From: Roseateles toxinivorans
GTDB lineage: Bacteria > Pseudomonadota > Gammaproteobacteria > Burkholderiales > Burkholderiaceae_C
Length of the DNA stretch: 64,000 nt
Assembly (NCBI GenBank): GCA_945898095.1
Contig: CAMDHE010000001.1
Coordinates: forward strand, 1 to 64,000
Direction of reading: 5' to 3'
A program made the translations under genes and the position numbers. The notes below the pieces were generated by a model. It searched no databases. It was not told the DNA's origin and saw nothing but the letters and a program-made list of their open reading frames with translations. This document shows positions 50,654 to 59,895 of the stretch, piece after piece; within the stretch, counting starts at the first letter, position 1, and each line of letters opens with the position of its first letter.

Positions 50654-51556
50654 ATGGCGACAAAAAAACCCAAAGGCCTCGGCCTCGGTCTCGAAGCCCT
50701 GCTAGGGCCCAAAGTCAGTGACGCAGAAATTGCTGCGGCGCGCGATGGCGAGCCCAGCAGCTTGAGGCTGGAACAACTGCAGCCCGGCAAATACCAGCCG
50801 CGTACGCGCATGGATGAAGGTTCGCTCTATGAGCTGGCCGAAAGCATCAAGGCGCAGGGCATCATGCAGCCGATCCTGGTGCGCCCGGTGGGCGAGGCAG
50901 CCGAGCGGCGCTATGAAATCATCGCCGGCGAGCGACGCTTCCGCGCCGCCAAGCTGGCCGGACTGCGCGATGTGCCGGTGCTGGTCAAGGCTGTGCCCGA
51001 TGAAGCTGCGGCCGCGATGGCCCTGATCGAGAATATCCAGCGCGAAGACCTGAATCCGCTTGAAGAGGCGCAAGGTCTGCACCGCTTGGTGACCGAATTC
51101 CACCTGACGCATGAACAGGCCGCACAGGCGGTCGGGCGTTCGCGCAGCGCCGCGAGCAATCTGCTGCGCTTGCTGCATCTGACTGCGCCGGTGCAGAACA
51201 TGCTGATGGCCGGCGACATCGACATGGGCCATGCGCGCGCCCTGTTGCCGCTCGATGGTGCGCACCAGATCACTTGCGCCACCGAGATCGCCGCCAAGAA
51301 GCTCAGCGTGCGTGAAGCCGAGAAGCTGGTCGCGCGCCAAGGCGTCGGCCGCCAGACACCGCTGCTGCGGGTCAAGAACGACAAGAGCCGCGATCTGCTG
51401 CGGCTGGAACAAGACTTGTCCGATCTGCTCGCCACCACGGTGGAGATCCGCGTCAAGAAGCGCACCAAGCGCGGAGAACAAGGTGAACTGTCGATCCAGT
51501 TCAGCTCGCTCGACGAGCTCAGCGGTCTGCTCGATCGGCTGCGCCAACCGCGCTAG
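50654..51556 (+). CDS. parB: Chromosome-partitioning protein ParB
   Basis: 300 residues of the chromosomal Spo0J type: an N-terminal CTPase/ParB domain with the Arg patch GERRFRAAKLAG near residue 96, a helix-turn-helix (about 150-200) with THEQAAQAVGRSRSAASNLLRLL that reads parS, and a C-terminal dimerisation domain. ParB loads at parS and spreads as a CTP-dependent clamp. The ATG at 50654 is used; an upstream open extension is not homologous. Its sites lie 3-4 kb upstream in mnmG and rsmG. Confidence 0.96.
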   Translation: MATKKPKGLGLGLEALLGPKVSDAEIAAARDGEPSSLRLEQLQPGKYQPRTRMDEGSLYELAESIKAQGIMQPILVRPVGEAAERRYEIIAGERRFRAAKLAGLRDVPVLVKAVPDEAAAAMALIENIQREDLNPLEEAQGLHRLVTEFHLTHEQAAQAVGRSRSAASNLLRLLHLTAPVQNMLMAGDIDMGHARALLPLDGAHQITCATEIAAKKLSVREAEKLVARQGVGRQTPLLRVKNDKSRDLLRLEQDLSDLLATTVEIRVKKRTKRGEQGELSIQFSSLDELSGLLDRLRQPR

Positions 51557-51720
51557 AACCTACCCGCGAAACGGGGGGCTGCCGGACTCCTAGGGGGGCC
51601 CGTCACAAGCCAATTCAAGTCCGTTTGCCGTAGCATCTTAGCAAGGATCGGTCATGCCAAAACTCCCCTGATAGCCCGAAGCCGGTCCTGCCTTGGCCCT
51701 ATGTTGACCCTCGGAAAGCT

Positions 51721-51774
51721 CTGATGACGCCCCGCCCGCAAGGGCCGTCCTGAACGATGCCAGGACGCCATCAG
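51721..51774 (+). ncRNA. Predicted three-way-junction RNA in the prkA leader
   Basis: Outer helix ctgatgac (51721-51728) with gccatcag (51767-51774), one mismatch; inside it gccc-gcaa-gggc (51734-51745, GNRA tetraloop) and gtcctg-aacgatgc-caggac (51747-51766). It lies 61 bases before the prkA ATG in an otherwise gene-free 279-base gap (51557-51835). No known riboswitch class is recognised; prediction by eye. Confidence 0.4.
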
Positions 51775-51835
51775 AACTTCCCGGAGTTGCAGGACGCGAC
51801 ATGCCCTGCGCCTTCGGGACCAACAGGAGGACAGC

Positions 51836-53758
51836 ATGGACGTGATCAGCAACTTTGCCGCGCGCTATGAGCGCACCCGGGTCGAAGAGCTCAGTCTCGA
51901 GGAATATCTCGCTGAGTGCAAACGCAACCCGATGGCCTTTGCAAGCGCCGCCGAGCGCATGCTCAAGGCCATCGGTGCCCCGCAAATGGTCGACACCCGC
52001 AACGATCCGCGACTGTCGCGTTTGTTCGCCAACAAGACGATCAAGCTCTACCCCGCTTTCGCCGAATTCTTCGGGCTTGAAGACCCGATCGAACAGGTAG
52101 TCAGCTATTTCCGCCATGCTGCTCAGGGGCTGGAAGAAAAGAAGCAAATCCTCTACCTGCTCGGCCCGGTCGGCGGCGGCAAGAGCTCGATTGCCGAGCG
52201 GCTGAAGCTGTTGATGGAGCAGGTCCCCTTCTATGCGTTGGAGGGTTCCCCGGTCAATGAATCGCCTCTGGGCCTGTTCGACCCTGCCGAGGATGGCCCA
52301 CTGCTCGAAAATGATTACGGTATTCCGCGCCGTTACCTGACCCGCATTCTGAGTCCCTGGGCGGTCAAACGCCTGGAAGAATTCAATGGCGATGTGCGTC
52401 GCTTCAAGGTCATCAAATGCTTCCCGAGCGTGCTCAGGCAGGTCGCAGTGGCCAAGACCGAGCCGGGTGACGAAAACAATCAGGACATCAGCTCGCTGGT
52501 CGGCAAGGTCGACATCCGCAAGCTCGAAACCTATGCCCAGGACGACCCCGATGCCTACAGCTATTCGGGTGGCCTCTGCCTGGCCAACCAAGGGCTGCTT
52601 GAGTTTGTCGAAATGTTCAAGGCACCGATCAAGGTGTTGCACCCTTTGCTGACCGCCACACAGGAGGGCAATTACAAGGGCACCGAGGGCTTCGGCGCAA
52701 TCCCGTTCGACGGCATTGTGCTGGCCCACAGCAACGAAAGCGAGTGGAAAACCTTTCGCAACAACAAGAACAACGAAGCTTTCCTCGACCGCATCTACAT
52801 CGTCAAGGTGCCCTATTGCCTGCGCGTTTCCGAAGAGGTGAAGATCTACGAAAAGTTGATCCGGGGCAGCTCACTCGCCGATGCCAAATGTGCACCGGGC
52901 ACCTTGAAGTTGATGAGTCAGTTCGCCATCCTGACAAGACTGAAGGAGCCCGAGAACAGCTCGCTCTATTCGAAGATGCTGGTCTACGATGGCGAGAGCC
53001 TAAAAGACACCGACCCACGCGCCAAGAGTTTCCAGGAATACCGCGACTACGCCGGCGTCGACGAGGGCATGAGCGGCATCTCGACCCGCTTCGCCTACAA
53101 GATCCTGTCCAAGGTTTTCAACTTCGACTCGTCCGAGGTAGCAGCCAACCCGGTGCACCTGATGTATGTGCTCGAACAGCAGATCGCACGTGAGCAGTTT
53201 CCCGCCGAGACCGAGCAGAAATACATCGGCTTCATCAAGGAGTTGCTGGCACCTCGTTATGCCGAGTTCATCGGCAAGGAAATCCAGACGGCCTACCTGG
53301 AAAGCTATAGCGAATATGGCCAGAACATCTTCGATCGCTACATCACTTATGCCGATTACTGGATCCAGGACCAGGAATACCGCGACACCGACACCGGCGA
53401 AGTTTTCGACCGCCAAGCCTTGAATGCCGAGCTCGAAAAGATCGAGAAGCCAGCCGGCATCAGCAATCCAAAGGATTTCCGCAACGAAATTGTCAATTTC
53501 GTCCTGCGTGCACGCGCCCAGCATTCGGGCAAGAACCCGTCTTGGACCAGCTACGAAAAACTGCGCACAGTGATCGAGAAGAAGATGTTTTCGAACACCG
53601 AGGAGTTGCTGCCGGTCATCAGCTTCAACGCCAAGGCCAGCGCCGACGAAGCCAAGAAACATGCCAATTTTGTCCAGCGCATGGTTGACAAAGGCTATAC
53701 CGCCAAGCAGGTCAGATTGCTTTGCGAATGGTATTTGAGGGTGCGCAAGAGCTCCTGA
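51836..53758 (+). CDS. prkA: PrkA-family serine protein kinase (YeaG)
   Basis: 640 residues. An AAA-type ATPase domain has Walker A LLGPVGGGKSS at about 108-118, and a C-terminal kinase-like region follows. The family is induced by nitrogen, carbon and stationary-phase stress in enterobacteria and appears to act with YeaH and SpoVR/YcgB. AGGAGG lies 6-7 bases before the ATG. The gene opens a three-gene operon: yeaH starts 27 bases later. The leader holds a predicted branched RNA. No sigma factor gene is near. Confidence 0.95.
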   Translation: MDVISNFAARYERTRVEELSLEEYLAECKRNPMAFASAAERMLKAIGAPQMVDTRNDPRLSRLFANKTIKLYPAFAEFFGLEDPIEQVVSYFRHAAQGLEEKKQILYLLGPVGGGKSSIAERLKLLMEQVPFYALEGSPVNESPLGLFDPAEDGPLLENDYGIPRRYLTRILSPWAVKRLEEFNGDVRRFKVIKCFPSVLRQVAVAKTEPGDENNQDISSLVGKVDIRKLETYAQDDPDAYSYSGGLCLANQGLLEFVEMFKAPIKVLHPLLTATQEGNYKGTEGFGAIPFDGIVLAHSNESEWKTFRNNKNNEAFLDRIYIVKVPYCLRVSEEVKIYEKLIRGSSLADAKCAPGTLKLMSQFAILTRLKEPENSSLYSKMLVYDGESLKDTDPRAKSFQEYRDYAGVDEGMSGISTRFAYKILSKVFNFDSSEVAANPVHLMYVLEQQIAREQFPAETEQKYIGFIKELLAPRYAEFIGKEIQTAYLESYSEYGQNIFDRYITYADYWIQDQEYRDTDTGEVFDRQALNAELEKIEKPAGISNPKDFRNEIVNFVLRARAQHSGKNPSWTSYEKLRTVIEKKMFSNTEELLPVISFNAKASADEAKKHANFVQRMVDKGYTAKQVRLLCEWYLRVRKSS

Positions 53759-53785
53759 ACAGCCCCCGACTGAACAAGGCGATCC

Positions 53786-55060
53786 ATGCTCAACCAAATC
53801 ATCGACCGCAGACTCTCAGGCCGGCACAAGTCGATTGGCAACCGCGAACGCTTTTTGCAGCGGCACAAGCAGCAGATCCGTGAAGCTGTCAAGCGCGCAG
53901 TGGACGGTCGCGGCATCCGCGACCTGGCGCAAGGCGAGGATGTGCATATCCCGAAGAGGGATCTGCGCGAACCGGTCTTCGGCCATGGCGAAGGTGGCAC
54001 GCGCGAGTTGGTCAGACCCGGCAATGTCGAGCATCTGAAGGGTGACCGCCTTTCAAGGCCTAAGGGCGGCGGCGCAGGCCAGGGCGGTAGTCAGGCCAGC
54101 GACAGCGGAGAAGGCGATGACGACTTCATCTTTCACCTCAGCCGCGATGAATTCATGCAGGTCTTCTTCGATGATCTGGCTTTGCCGAATCTGGTGCGCA
54201 GCCAACTGGCTGAAACACCGATCTGGAAAACCCATCGTGCCGGACTCACCAGCGACGGCACACCGACCAATCTGCATTTGCTGCGATCAATGCGCGGCGC
54301 CCTGGGCCGGCGGATTGCCCTGGGCACCAGCAAGCGCCGCGAGTTGCTCGAGCTTGAATCGAGGCTGGAGCAGTTATTGCAGGATAGTGACCCTGCAGCA
54401 CAAGCCCAACGGTCATCCATCGAAGCCCGCATCAAACATCTGCGCCAGCGCATCGCTGCGATCCCGTTTCTCGATCCGATCGATCTGCGTTTTCGCAACC
54501 GCGTGCGTTTGCCGGTCCCGAACAGCCGGGCGGTGATGTTCTGCCTGATGGATGTCTCGGGTTCGATGGACGAGGGCCGCAAGGAATTGGCCAAACGCTT
54601 CTTCATCCTGCTCTATTTGTTCCTGACTCGTCATTACGACAAGATCGACGTCGTTTTCATCCGCCACCATACCCAGGCCCAGGAAGTTGATGAGCAAAAT
54701 TTCTTTCACTCTACCGAAACCGGCGGCACTGTCGTCTCGAGCGCGTTGCTGCTGATGGAGGAAATCATCCATAAACGCTACCCGCATGGGGAGTGGAATA
54801 TTTATGGCGCACAGGCCAGCGATGGCGACAACTGGCATCAGGACAGCGGTCGTTGTCGTGAATTGCTGGCAGCAACGATCCTGCCGCAATGCCGCTATTT
54901 CGCCTATGTCCAGGTGGCCGAGCAGGAGCAAAACCTCTGGACCGAATACGCCAAGTTAAGCGAAGAAACTGCCCACTTTGCGATGCGTAAAGCCGTCACC
55001 GCAGCGCAGATCTATCCGGTTTTCCGCGACTTGTTCAAGAAGGAAGGCGCTGGACCATGA
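53786..55060 (+). CDS. yeaH: YeaH/YhbH-family protein (DUF444)
   Basis: 424 residues of the DUF444 family. The C-terminal half is a von Willebrand A-like domain with a MIDAS motif CLMDVSGSMDEGRKE near residue 255, and FIRHHTQAQEVDEQNFF and GGTVVSSALLLMEEII follow. The N-terminal part is basic, with a Gly-rich linker (PKGGGAGQGGSQAS near 90-105). The function is unknown, but it occurs with PrkA and SpoVR. The stop overlaps the spoVR ATG by 4 bases. Confidence 0.94.
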   Translation: MLNQIIDRRLSGRHKSIGNRERFLQRHKQQIREAVKRAVDGRGIRDLAQGEDVHIPKRDLREPVFGHGEGGTRELVRPGNVEHLKGDRLSRPKGGGAGQGGSQASDSGEGDDDFIFHLSRDEFMQVFFDDLALPNLVRSQLAETPIWKTHRAGLTSDGTPTNLHLLRSMRGALGRRIALGTSKRRELLELESRLEQLLQDSDPAAQAQRSSIEARIKHLRQRIAAIPFLDPIDLRFRNRVRLPVPNSRAVMFCLMDVSGSMDEGRKELAKRFFILLYLFLTRHYDKIDVVFIRHHTQAQEVDEQNFFHSTETGGTVVSSALLLMEEIIHKRYPHGEWNIYGAQASDGDNWHQDSGRCRELLAATILPQCRYFAYVQVAEQEQNLWTEYAKLSEETAHFAMRKAVTAAQIYPVFRDLFKKEGAGP

Positions 55061-56655
55061 CAGACATAGAAAACCGCCGGAAAGTCGGCCTCAGCCCGTC
55101 CAGGTCGGAATATGGTGGCCGCAGGATCAGGCAGACGTTCAAGCAAATGCAGCCGCTGGCTTCGCGGCCGGCTGAACCCTTGCCCTCGCCCTGTGACTGG
55201 ACTTTCGAGCTGCTCAACCAATATCACGATGTGATCCGTCAGACGGCCGAGCGCTTTGGTCTCGACACCTTCGCCAACCAATTGGAAATCATCACCGCCG
55301 AACAGATGATGGATGCCTATGCCTCGGTGGGCATGCCGGTCAATTACCGGCATTGGAGCTATGGCAAGGAATTCATTTCGACCGAGCGGAATTACCAGCG
55401 CGGCCAGATGGGTCTGGCCTATGAAATCGTGATCAATTCCGACCCCTGCATCGCCTATCTGATGGAGGAAAACACCATGGCCATGCAGGCTTTGGTGATC
55501 GCCCATGCCTGCTATGGCCACAACAGTTTTTTCAAGGGCAACTATCTGTTTCGCATGTGGACCGATGCCTCGTCGATCATCGATTACCTGGTCTATGCGA
55601 AGAATTTCGTCGCTGAATGCGAGGGCCGTCATGGGCTCGACCAGGTCGAGCAAATACTCGACTCTTGCCATGCCTTGATGCCCCATGGTGTCGATCGCTA
55701 CCGGCGCCCGACCCGTCTGTCACTGGACCAGGAAAATGCCCGCCGCACCGAGCGCGAAGCCCATGCCCAGCAACAAATCAACGAGCTCTGGCGCACCGTG
55801 CCGCAGCGCGAAGACAAGGCCGATGCAGCGGCCAAGCGCTTTCCCGCCGAAGCCCAGGAAAACCTGCTTTATTTCATCGAAAAAAACGCGCCTTTACTCG
55901 AACCTTGGCAGCGTGAAATCGTGCGCATCGTGCGCAAGATCGCGCAGTATTTCTACCCCCAGCGGCAAACCCAGGTGATGAACGAAGGCTGGGCCACTTT
56001 CTGGCATCACCAGTTGCTGAACCAGATGTACGACGATGGGTATCTGAACGATGGTCTGATGATCGAATGGTTGAAATCGCATACCAATGTGATCGCCCAG
56101 CCCCCGATGGCCAGGATCAACCCATATGCCTTGGGTTTCGCGATGTATACCGATATCAAACGTGTTTGCCAGCAACCGACCGAAGAAGACCGGCGCTGGT
56201 TCCCCGGCTTTGCTGGCGCGGATTGGTTGCCGACCATCGACCATGCGATGCGCAACTTCAAGGACGAAAGCTTCATCGGCCAATACCTGAGCCCCAAGCT
56301 GATGCGAGACTTCAGGCTCTTCGCCATCATCGATGATGAAAAGCAGCAGGACTATGAAATCTCTGCCATCCACGACGAGGCGGGTTACCAGCATATGCGC
56401 GAGGCGTTGGCGCGCCAATACGACCTCAGCACCCGCGAACCCAATATCCAGGTCTGGAATGTCAATCTGCGCGGCGACCGCTCACTGACATTGCGCCATA
56501 TCCAGCATATGAGCTGCCCCTTGCATGAGAGCACCCTCGAAGTACTCAAGCATGTAGCCCGTCTCTGGGGCTTCGGCGTTCAACTCGAAAGCGTCGACGC
56601 TGACGGCAGCGTCACCAAGAGCTGGAACATCGCGGCAACACCGCAGCCTCTGTGA
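55057..56655 (+). CDS. SpoVR-family protein (YcgB)
   Basis: 532 residues of the SpoVR/YcgB family, named from a Bacillus spore cortex protein but widespread in non-sporulating proteobacteria as part of the prkA-yeaH-spoVR stress operon. Blocks include MPVNYRHWSYGKEF near residue 90, AYLMEENTMAMQALVIAHACYGHNSFF near 130-155, and MNEGWATFWHHQLLN near 308, where His and Glu residues could bind a metal. It starts with a 4-base overlap to yeaH and ends exactly where the convergent FAD-oxidase gene ends. Confidence 0.94.
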   Translation: MTDIENRRKVGLSPSRSEYGGRRIRQTFKQMQPLASRPAEPLPSPCDWTFELLNQYHDVIRQTAERFGLDTFANQLEIITAEQMMDAYASVGMPVNYRHWSYGKEFISTERNYQRGQMGLAYEIVINSDPCIAYLMEENTMAMQALVIAHACYGHNSFFKGNYLFRMWTDASSIIDYLVYAKNFVAECEGRHGLDQVEQILDSCHALMPHGVDRYRRPTRLSLDQENARRTEREAHAQQQINELWRTVPQREDKADAAAKRFPAEAQENLLYFIEKNAPLLEPWQREIVRIVRKIAQYFYPQRQTQVMNEGWATFWHHQLLNQMYDDGYLNDGLMIEWLKSHTNVIAQPPMARINPYALGFAMYTDIKRVCQQPTEEDRRWFPGFAGADWLPTIDHAMRNFKDESFIGQYLSPKLMRDFRLFAIIDDEKQQDYEISAIHDEAGYQHMREALARQYDLSTREPNIQVWNVNLRGDRSLTLRHIQHMSCPLHESTLEVLKHVARLWGFGVQLESVDADGSVTKSWNIAATPQPL

Positions 56656-58077
56656 TCAAAGCTCGAAAATCTTGCCCGGATTCATGATGTTGTGCGGGTC
56701 CAGGGCCTGCTTCAACAAACGCATCACCGCCACCGCGCCAACGCCCGCCTCTTCGATCAAGAAGGCCTGCTTGTGCAGCCCGATGCCATGCTCGCCAGTA
56801 CAGGTTCCCTCAAGCCTGAGCGCATGTTCGACCATACGCTGGCTCAAAGTTTCAGCGGTCTCGCGTTCGGAAGGTATTTGCGGGTCAATCAGATAGCCAA
56901 CATGGAAATTACCGTCGCCGACATGGCCGACAACGAAGTAAGGAAGCCCGGTCGCTTCAACATCGAGTACCGAGGCATTCATGATCTCGGCCAGGCGCGA
57001 GATCGGCACGCAGGTGTCGGTGGTCACGCAGCGGCAACCCGGTCTGGTCTGAAGGCAGGCAAAATAAGCACTATGTCGGGCTTTCCAGAGCTTGTTGCGC
57101 GACTCCGGCGTCGTCGCCCAGTCGAAGTCTTCACCCCCATGGTCGCGCGCGACGTCCTGCACGATTTGCGCTTGCTCGGCCACCGATGCAGGGCTGCCAT
57201 GAAACTCCATCAACAACATCGGCGCCTCGCGCAATCCGAGCTTGTCATGCAAGTTGACTGCGCGCACCGAGTTGATGTCGAGCAACTCGCAACGCGCAAT
57301 CGGCACACCCATCTGGATAATCTGTATCGTCGTTTTCACAGCCGCATCAATACTGGCGAAAAAGCAGATCGCCGCCGACACCGCTTCGGGCAAGGGATAG
57401 AGCTTCAAGGTCAGCTCGCAAACCACACCCAATGTGCCCTCGCTGCCGACATAAAGCCTTGTCAGGTCATAGCCGGCGCTGCTTTTTCTGGCGCGTGACC
57501 CGGTATGGATCGCCCCATCGGTGGGCGTCACCATCATCAGCCCGAGCACGTTCTCGCGCATCGTGCCGTAGCGCACCGCATTCGTGCCGCTGGCCCGGGT
57601 TGCCGCCATACCGCCGAGCGTGGCATCGGCGCCCGGGTCGATCGGGAAGAACAGGCCCTCGTGACGCAATTCATTGTTGAGCTGGTTGCGCGTCACACCG
57701 GCCTGCACCGTGACGGTCAAGTCCTCGGTGTTGATGCGAAGAATCCGGTTCATTCGCGTCATGTCGAGGCTGACTCCGCCTTGTACCGCCAACAAATGCC
57801 CCTCCAGCGATGAACCGGCGCCAAAGGGAATCACCGGCACATGGTGTTCGTGAGCCAAAGCCACGACAAAAGCCACATCCTCGTTATCCTGAGCAAAGAT
57901 GACGGCGGCGGGCGGCGGCGCATCGAATGGCGACTCGTCGCGCCCATGTTGCTGACGCACCGCCAGCGCTGTCGAACAGCGTTCGCCGAAACGGCTTTGC
58001 AGCCGTTCGAGCATCGCCTCCGGCATCAAGCGCGAAGGCATGTTTGAAAAGAATTCGGTTGGTGTCGCTGCGTTCAT
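56656..58077 (-). CDS. FAD-linked 2-hydroxyacid dehydrogenase (D-lactate dehydrogenase/GlcD-like)
   Basis: 473 residues of the VAO/PCMH flavoprotein family. The FAD-binding N-terminal domain has PVIPFGAGSSLEGH near residue 80 and IDPGADATLGGMAATRASGTNA near 145-165; the C-terminal cap domain ends with CTGEHGIGLHKQ near 440 and NIMNPGKIFEL. It probably oxidises D-lactate or another D-2-hydroxyacid and passes electrons to the quinone pool or cytochrome c. The ATG at 58077 is preceded by GGAG 6-7 bases upstream. It stands alone, convergent with spoVR. Confidence 0.93.
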   Translation of the reverse strand: MNAATPTEFFSNMPSRLMPEAMLERLQSRFGERCSTALAVRQQHGRDESPFDAPPPAAVIFAQDNEDVAFVVALAHEHHVPVIPFGAGSSLEGHLLAVQGGVSLDMTRMNRILRINTEDLTVTVQAGVTRNQLNNELRHEGLFFPIDPGADATLGGMAATRASGTNAVRYGTMRENVLGLMMVTPTDGAIHTGSRARKSSAGYDLTRLYVGSEGTLGVVCELTLKLYPLPEAVSAAICFFASIDAAVKTTIQIIQMGVPIARCELLDINSVRAVNLHDKLGLREAPMLLMEFHGSPASVAEQAQIVQDVARDHGGEDFDWATTPESRNKLWKARHSAYFACLQTRPGCRCVTTDTCVPISRLAEIMNASVLDVEATGLPYFVVGHVGDGNFHVGYLIDPQIPSERETAETLSQRMVEHALRLEGTCTGEHGIGLHKQAFLIEEAGVGAVAVMRLLKQALDPHNIMNPGKIFEL

Positions 58078-58148
58078 ATGGGTCTCCTGCGGCGGATTCT
58101 CCAACATATCAGGCAAGATGCTGAACTTCACCGCTGATAAACCGCATC

Positions 58149-58730
58149 ATGGCCAATCGACTCTCAGAAATCGCAACCCGCACCGGCGACGACGGCACAA
58201 CCGGCCTTGGCGACGGCAGCCGGGTTCCAAAAGATCATTTGCGCGTCCACGCCATGGGTGACGTCGACGAGTTGAACTCGCACATTGGCCTGCTGCTGGC
58301 TGAACCGTTGCCGGATGACATCCGCGAACTGCTGATCGTGATCCAGCATGAATTGTTCAACCTCGGCGGTGAACTGTGCATGCCCGGGTTCGAACTGCTC
58401 AAGCTCGACGCGGTGTTGCGACTCGACGAAGCGCTGGCACTTTACAACTCGGCCTTGCCCCGATTGAAGGAATTCATCCTTCCAGCCGGTAGCCGTAGCG
58501 CTTGCCAGGCCCATGTCTGCCGCACGGTGGCGCGCCGCGCTGAACGCGCCGTCGTGACGCTGGCGGCCGCTGCGTCCATCAACGCAGCCCCACGCCAGTA
58601 CCTGAACCGGCTGTCTGATCTGCTGTTCGTTCTGGCTCGCGTTCTCAACCGTGCCAACCTCGACGGTCTGGGTGGTGACGATGTCTATTGGCATAGTGAA
58701 CGGCTGCTACGCCAAGAAAATATCAAATGA
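58149..58730 (+). CDS. Cob(I)alamin adenosyltransferase, PduO type
   Basis: 193 residues. It transfers adenosyl from ATP to cobalt of cob(I)alamin to give coenzyme B12. The N-terminal ATP-binding RTGDDGTTGLGDGSRVPKD is at 11-29, and HxxR-type SACQAHVCRTVARRAER lies near 118-134, followed by NRLSDLLFVLARVLNR. These match PduO-type enzymes rather than CobA or EutT. No other cobalamin gene or B12 riboswitch is in the window, so it may serve a B12-dependent enzyme elsewhere. The start follows the FAD-oxidase gene divergently with 71 bases between. Confidence 0.93.
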   Translation: MANRLSEIATRTGDDGTTGLGDGSRVPKDHLRVHAMGDVDELNSHIGLLLAEPLPDDIRELLIVIQHELFNLGGELCMPGFELLKLDAVLRLDEALALYNSALPRLKEFILPAGSRSACQAHVCRTVARRAERAVVTLAAAASINAAPRQYLNRLSDLLFVLARVLNRANLDGLGGDDVYWHSERLLRQENIK

Positions 58731-58735
58731 AATTT

Positions 58736-58758
58736 ACTAGCTCATCCTTTGAGCTAGT
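58736..58758. other. Perfect hairpin after the adenosyltransferase gene
   Basis: actagctca (58736-58744) pairs with tgagctagt (58750-58758) over 9 bases with a 5-base loop, starting 6 bases after the stop. T-rich sequence follows on the minus-strand side (aaatttcattt) but not on the plus side. A weak terminator is plausible. Confidence 0.5.
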
Positions 58759-58814
58759 TGGCGCGCAACATGGCTTCCAGGGGCACACAACAGTGACCTA
58801 CTCAGGAGCAAGCC

Positions 58815-59882
58815 ATGGAACAGATCGCAGCCGTTCGGACCCGCCCAGATTCAGCCCAATATGCGCTCGGTTTTGATGAACAAGCAAGACGCAAACAGTC
58901 AGCCGCACAAAGTCTGGGCATCGCGCTGGGTTGGGATTACGCCCATCATGGCCTGACCCCGCCAGTCGAGCATCTGTTCGCACAATCGTCGCTGCGACAG
59001 GGTTGGCAGGCCGGCAGAGCGACCTTCGGGCGCCGAACGCTGCGTCCCAATGGGTATACCCACCAATGGTTGCTACTGCGCAGCTACGCCTGGTCACGAG
59101 GCCGCAGTTTCGAGGATGTGCAACTCACGCCGAATTACCTGCAGCAAATCGATAGCGACCATTGCCCGGTGACTCGCCAGCCCTTGAACAAGCTTCATGG
59201 TGACAGCAATGAAAAATCGATTGACCGTGTGCTTGACGACGCGGCCTATGCGGCAGGTAATCTGGCGTTATTGAGCCGCGTTGCCAATCAAGCCAAGGGC
59301 AGACATGATTGGGTCAGCGCCAATGCAATCGCCTTGCGCCTTCAGCCTGATGAAAGCCAGGATGGATTCGATAAAAACCAATGGCAACGCATCGCGTTAC
59401 TGTGCAGCTTCGTCACCGAACTGCCCCATGCAAGGGCTGCGTTGCTGCCTTTGGTCATGCTGCCGCCGAATCGCTTGCGCTTGTTCAACCCAATCCAGGC
59501 CCTGCAAGTTCTGCTGACGCGTCAATTTGCCAGCGCTGACTGGAGCCGGCGCTTCGCCTTGATCGCGACTTTGCTGCCCGACGGCCCGGTGACCAACGAT
59601 TTCAACCGCTTTCTGATGGCCCTGGCGCCGAGAGTTCTGGGCGTCAAGGACCTGCACTCATCCCAGCAAATCCGCTGGGCCCTGGAGGACGCCTGGCTGG
59701 ATCCACTGGTGCAAAAACGCTGGGCGAAATTTGCACTTCAATTGACTTCGCAACAGGCTGAAAAGCTGCTCGCTTCGGCGGCTTTGAAGTTCCCTTGCAA
59801 AATGAAAATACAGCAACTCAGCAAGCCTTCTGCCACCGAGGGTTGGGCGCTTGAACAACAGGGCTTTTGCAGCACTGGTTGA
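58815..59882 (+). CDS. Uncharacterised protein with a degenerate HNH-like signature
   Basis: 355 residues, no signal peptide or membrane helix; AGGAG lies 7-8 bases before the ATG. I do not recognise the family. Residues about 115-165 read DSDHCPVTRQPL, then SIDRVLDD, GNLALLS and ANQAK, the spacing of an HNH (His-Me finger) nuclease core in which the usual DH is DR and the usual knuckle Cys are Ser and Ala. The remaining about 190 residues are helical and unassigned. Neighbours give no clue. It could be a nuclease variant or a structural relic of that fold; no activity should be assumed. Confidence 0.8.
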   Translation: MEQIAAVRTRPDSAQYALGFDEQARRKQSAAQSLGIALGWDYAHHGLTPPVEHLFAQSSLRQGWQAGRATFGRRTLRPNGYTHQWLLLRSYAWSRGRSFEDVQLTPNYLQQIDSDHCPVTRQPLNKLHGDSNEKSIDRVLDDAAYAAGNLALLSRVANQAKGRHDWVSANAIALRLQPDESQDGFDKNQWQRIALLCSFVTELPHARAALLPLVMLPPNRLRLFNPIQALQVLLTRQFASADWSRRFALIATLLPDGPVTNDFNRFLMALAPRVLGVKDLHSSQQIRWALEDAWLDPLVQKRWAKFALQLTSQQAEKLLASAALKFPCKMKIQQLSKPSATEGWALEQQGFCSTG

Positions 59883-59895
59883 ATTTTCTAAAAGC

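Noticed and set aside
51557..51720. Terminator after parB
   Set aside because: Only a small cccg-cgaaa-cggg stem is present, without a T-run, in a G-rich context; not convincing.
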